A stretch of DNA of 5,890 nucleotides, from NCBI GenBank assembly GCA_009781965.1, contig WQUS01000134.1, positions 1 through 5,890 of the forward strand, read 5' to 3'. Origin of the DNA: Bacillota bacterium. GTDB taxonomy: Bacteria; Bacillota; Desulfotomaculia; Desulfotomaculales; Desulfallaceae. A program made the translations under genes and the position numbers. Position 1 is the stretch's first letter. Each line of letters starts with the position of its first letter. Below the pieces are notes generated by a model. It searched no databases. It was not told the origin of the DNA and saw only the letters and a list, made by a program, of their open reading frames with translations. Below, one piece after another: positions 4,909-5,890 of the stretch.

Positions 4909-5817
4909 ATGGCTTTTTGCGGCGATTGCGGCGCTCAGCTGGAAAACAATGCGAAATTCTGTCCTGCTTGCGGCAATCAGATTCAGACTGTCGGCGGACG
5001 AGCAACCACTATGCAACGGGCGGACGAGGTAGAGTACCAAATATATGGCGAGGATTTACAGTTTGTGGAGATCATGCTTGATCCCGGCGAAACCATTGTG
5101 GCGGAAGCGGGAGCGATGATGTACATGGACAGCGTGATCCAAATGGAAACGATTTTTGGCGATGGTTCAGCCCGGAGCCAGGGCAGTGGATTGATGGACA
5201 AACTGGTCTCGGCCGGCAAGCGGGTGATTACCGGGGAGAGTTTGTTTATGACCGCCTTTACCAACGGCGGCGCGGGAAAGAAATGCGTTGCTTTTGCCGC
5301 GCCTTATCCCGGCCGGGTAATTCCCTTTGACCTTACGGACGTGGGCGGGACCCTCATTTGTCAGAAAGACGCCTTTTTATGCGCGGCCAAGGGCGTATCC
5401 ATCGGCATTGCCTTTCAAAAGAAAATTGGCGTGGGCTTGTTCGGCGGCGAGGGCTTTATCATGCAAAAACTGGAAGGTGACGGGCTGGCCTTTATGCATG
5501 CCGGCGGCATGATCGTGCAGAAAGAGCTAGGCGCCGGGGAGACCTTGAAGCTGGATACCGGATGTCTGGTGGCTCTGACCCAAAGCGTGAATTACGACAT
5601 TCAGTTTGCCGGCGGCATTAAAACAGCCTTATTTGGCGGCGAGGGCCTGGCCCTGGCCACTTTGACCGGACCGGGAACAGTCTGGCTGCAATCTCTGCCC
5701 TTCTCCCGGCTGGCCGACACTATTATATCGGCCAGCCGGCTTGGCCACGGCAACAAGGATGAGGGAAGCATTTTAGGCAATATTGGCATCGGGACCTTCC
5801 TCGGCGGCAAAAATTAA
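4909..5817 (+). CDS. Zinc ribbon fused to AIM24/TIGR00266 domain protein
   Basis: The product has 302 residues. A ribosome binding site (AAAGGGTGA, 4893-4901) lies 7 bases before the ATG. An N-terminal zinc ribbon has Cys4, Cys7, Cys18 and Cys21 (CGDCG ... KFCPACG). After a short linker, residues about 42-275 form an AIM24 domain (PF01987, TIGR00266 family), a beta-rich trimer-forming fold. Recognisable parts are EIMLDPGETIVAEAGAMMYM, the GES.F.T.FTN segment, PGRVIPFDL, and two similar blocks starting FGGEG (178-182, 242-246). Bacterial members occur widely, but their biochemical role is not established; the yeast namesake acts in mitochondrial inner membrane organisation. There is no signal peptide, so it should be cytoplasmic, possibly membrane-associated through its Gly-rich hydrophobic C-terminus. 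Its ribbon belongs to the same type as those in the two upstream zinc-ribbon genes. Confidence 0.92.
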   Translation: MAFCGDCGAQLENNAKFCPACGNQIQTVGGRATTMQRADEVEYQIYGEDLQFVEIMLDPGETIVAEAGAMMYMDSVIQMETIFGDGSARSQGSGLMDKLVSAGKRVITGESLFMTAFTNGGAGKKCVAFAAPYPGRVIPFDLTDVGGTLICQKDAFLCAAKGVSIGIAFQKKIGVGLFGGEGFIMQKLEGDGLAFMHAGGMIVQKELGAGETLKLDTGCLVALTQSVNYDIQFAGGIKTALFGGEGLALATLTGPGTVWLQSLPFSRLADTIISASRLGHGNKDEGSILGNIGIGTFLGGKN

Positions 5818-5836
5818 TGCGTTGATTATCAGCCCA

Positions 5837-5865
5837 TTGCCTTTGGCCGAGTTTTATGCTATAAA
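5837..5865 (+). promoter_or_regulatory. Promoter candidate reading out of the window
   Basis: TTGCCT (5837-5842) and TATAAA (5860-5865) are separated by 17 bp, with a TGC extension directly before the -10 (5857-5859). This is the best promoter match in the window to the main vegetative sigma factor consensus. It lies about 20 bp after the AIM24 stop, and transcription would start near 5872 for a gene beyond the right edge. No terminator with a T-run is visible between 5818 and 5890. Confidence 0.5.
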
Positions 5866-5890
5866 ATATTAGTAAAGAGTTTCGGCTTTG

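Noticed and set aside
5845..5887. Possible terminator after the AIM24 gene (GCCGA ... TCGGC)
   Set aside because: Only five pairs around a loop of about 30 bases and no T-run within the window; it also overlaps a better promoter candidate.
1..5890. Mobile element, CRISPR array or phage defence system
   Set aside because: No transposase, integrase, terminal inverted repeats, regularly spaced repeats, nuclease or helicase motifs are visible in any credible reading frame.

Overview
The window reads as a stretch of chromosome from a Firmicutes-type (Bacillota) anaerobe or relative. The evidence is a copper-amine-oxidase-type 'stalk' domain joined to an RsiV-like domain, strong GGAGG-type ribosome binding sites, several zinc-ribbon proteins, and small lipoproteins with Gram-positive-style MKK signal peptides. 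Coding DNA is fairly GC-rich with many GGC/GCC codons, while the gaps are AT-rich. A Negativicutes or Peptococcaceae-like host would fit, but I cannot fix the genus. All credible genes lie on the + strand.

Layout. Positions 1-989 hold the 3' part of a secreted stalk-domain/DUF4163-DUF3298 protein whose start lies outside the window. Positions 990-1411 contain no intact gene of normal size. This AT-rich gap holds a perfect 14-bp palindrome (1113-1126) with a second, smaller palindrome 22 bp further on, a short decayed-looking reading frame (1143-1307) that resembles the C-terminal end of a small exported protein, and an extended -10 promoter candidate (1356-1364).

From 1412 to 5817 six genes run in one direction: a zinc-ribbon protein with two membrane segments (1412-1936), lipoprotein 1 (1998-2729), a coiled-coil protein with two C-terminal zinc ribbons (2876-3415), lipoprotein 2 with an apparent internal duplication (3443-4315), lipoprotein 3 (4359-4805), and a zinc ribbon fused to an AIM24/TIGR00266 domain (4909-5817). 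Gaps are 27 to 146 bp with no convincing terminator between genes, so one or a few transcripts are likely. The last 70 bases contain a good promoter candidate (5837-5865) pointing out of the window towards a gene that is not visible.

How the genes may work together. Three proteins carry the same CxxC-x10-CxxC zinc ribbon on different partners (membrane anchor, coiled coil, AIM24), and three are lipoproteins that would sit outside the cytoplasmic membrane with different mature domains behind very similar anchors. Together with the lipoprotein-like remnant, this looks like a membrane or envelope-associated cluster that gains, duplicates and loses small members. The individual families are known in outline. 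A joint function is inference only: no enzyme, transporter, nuclease, toxin or mobile element is visible.
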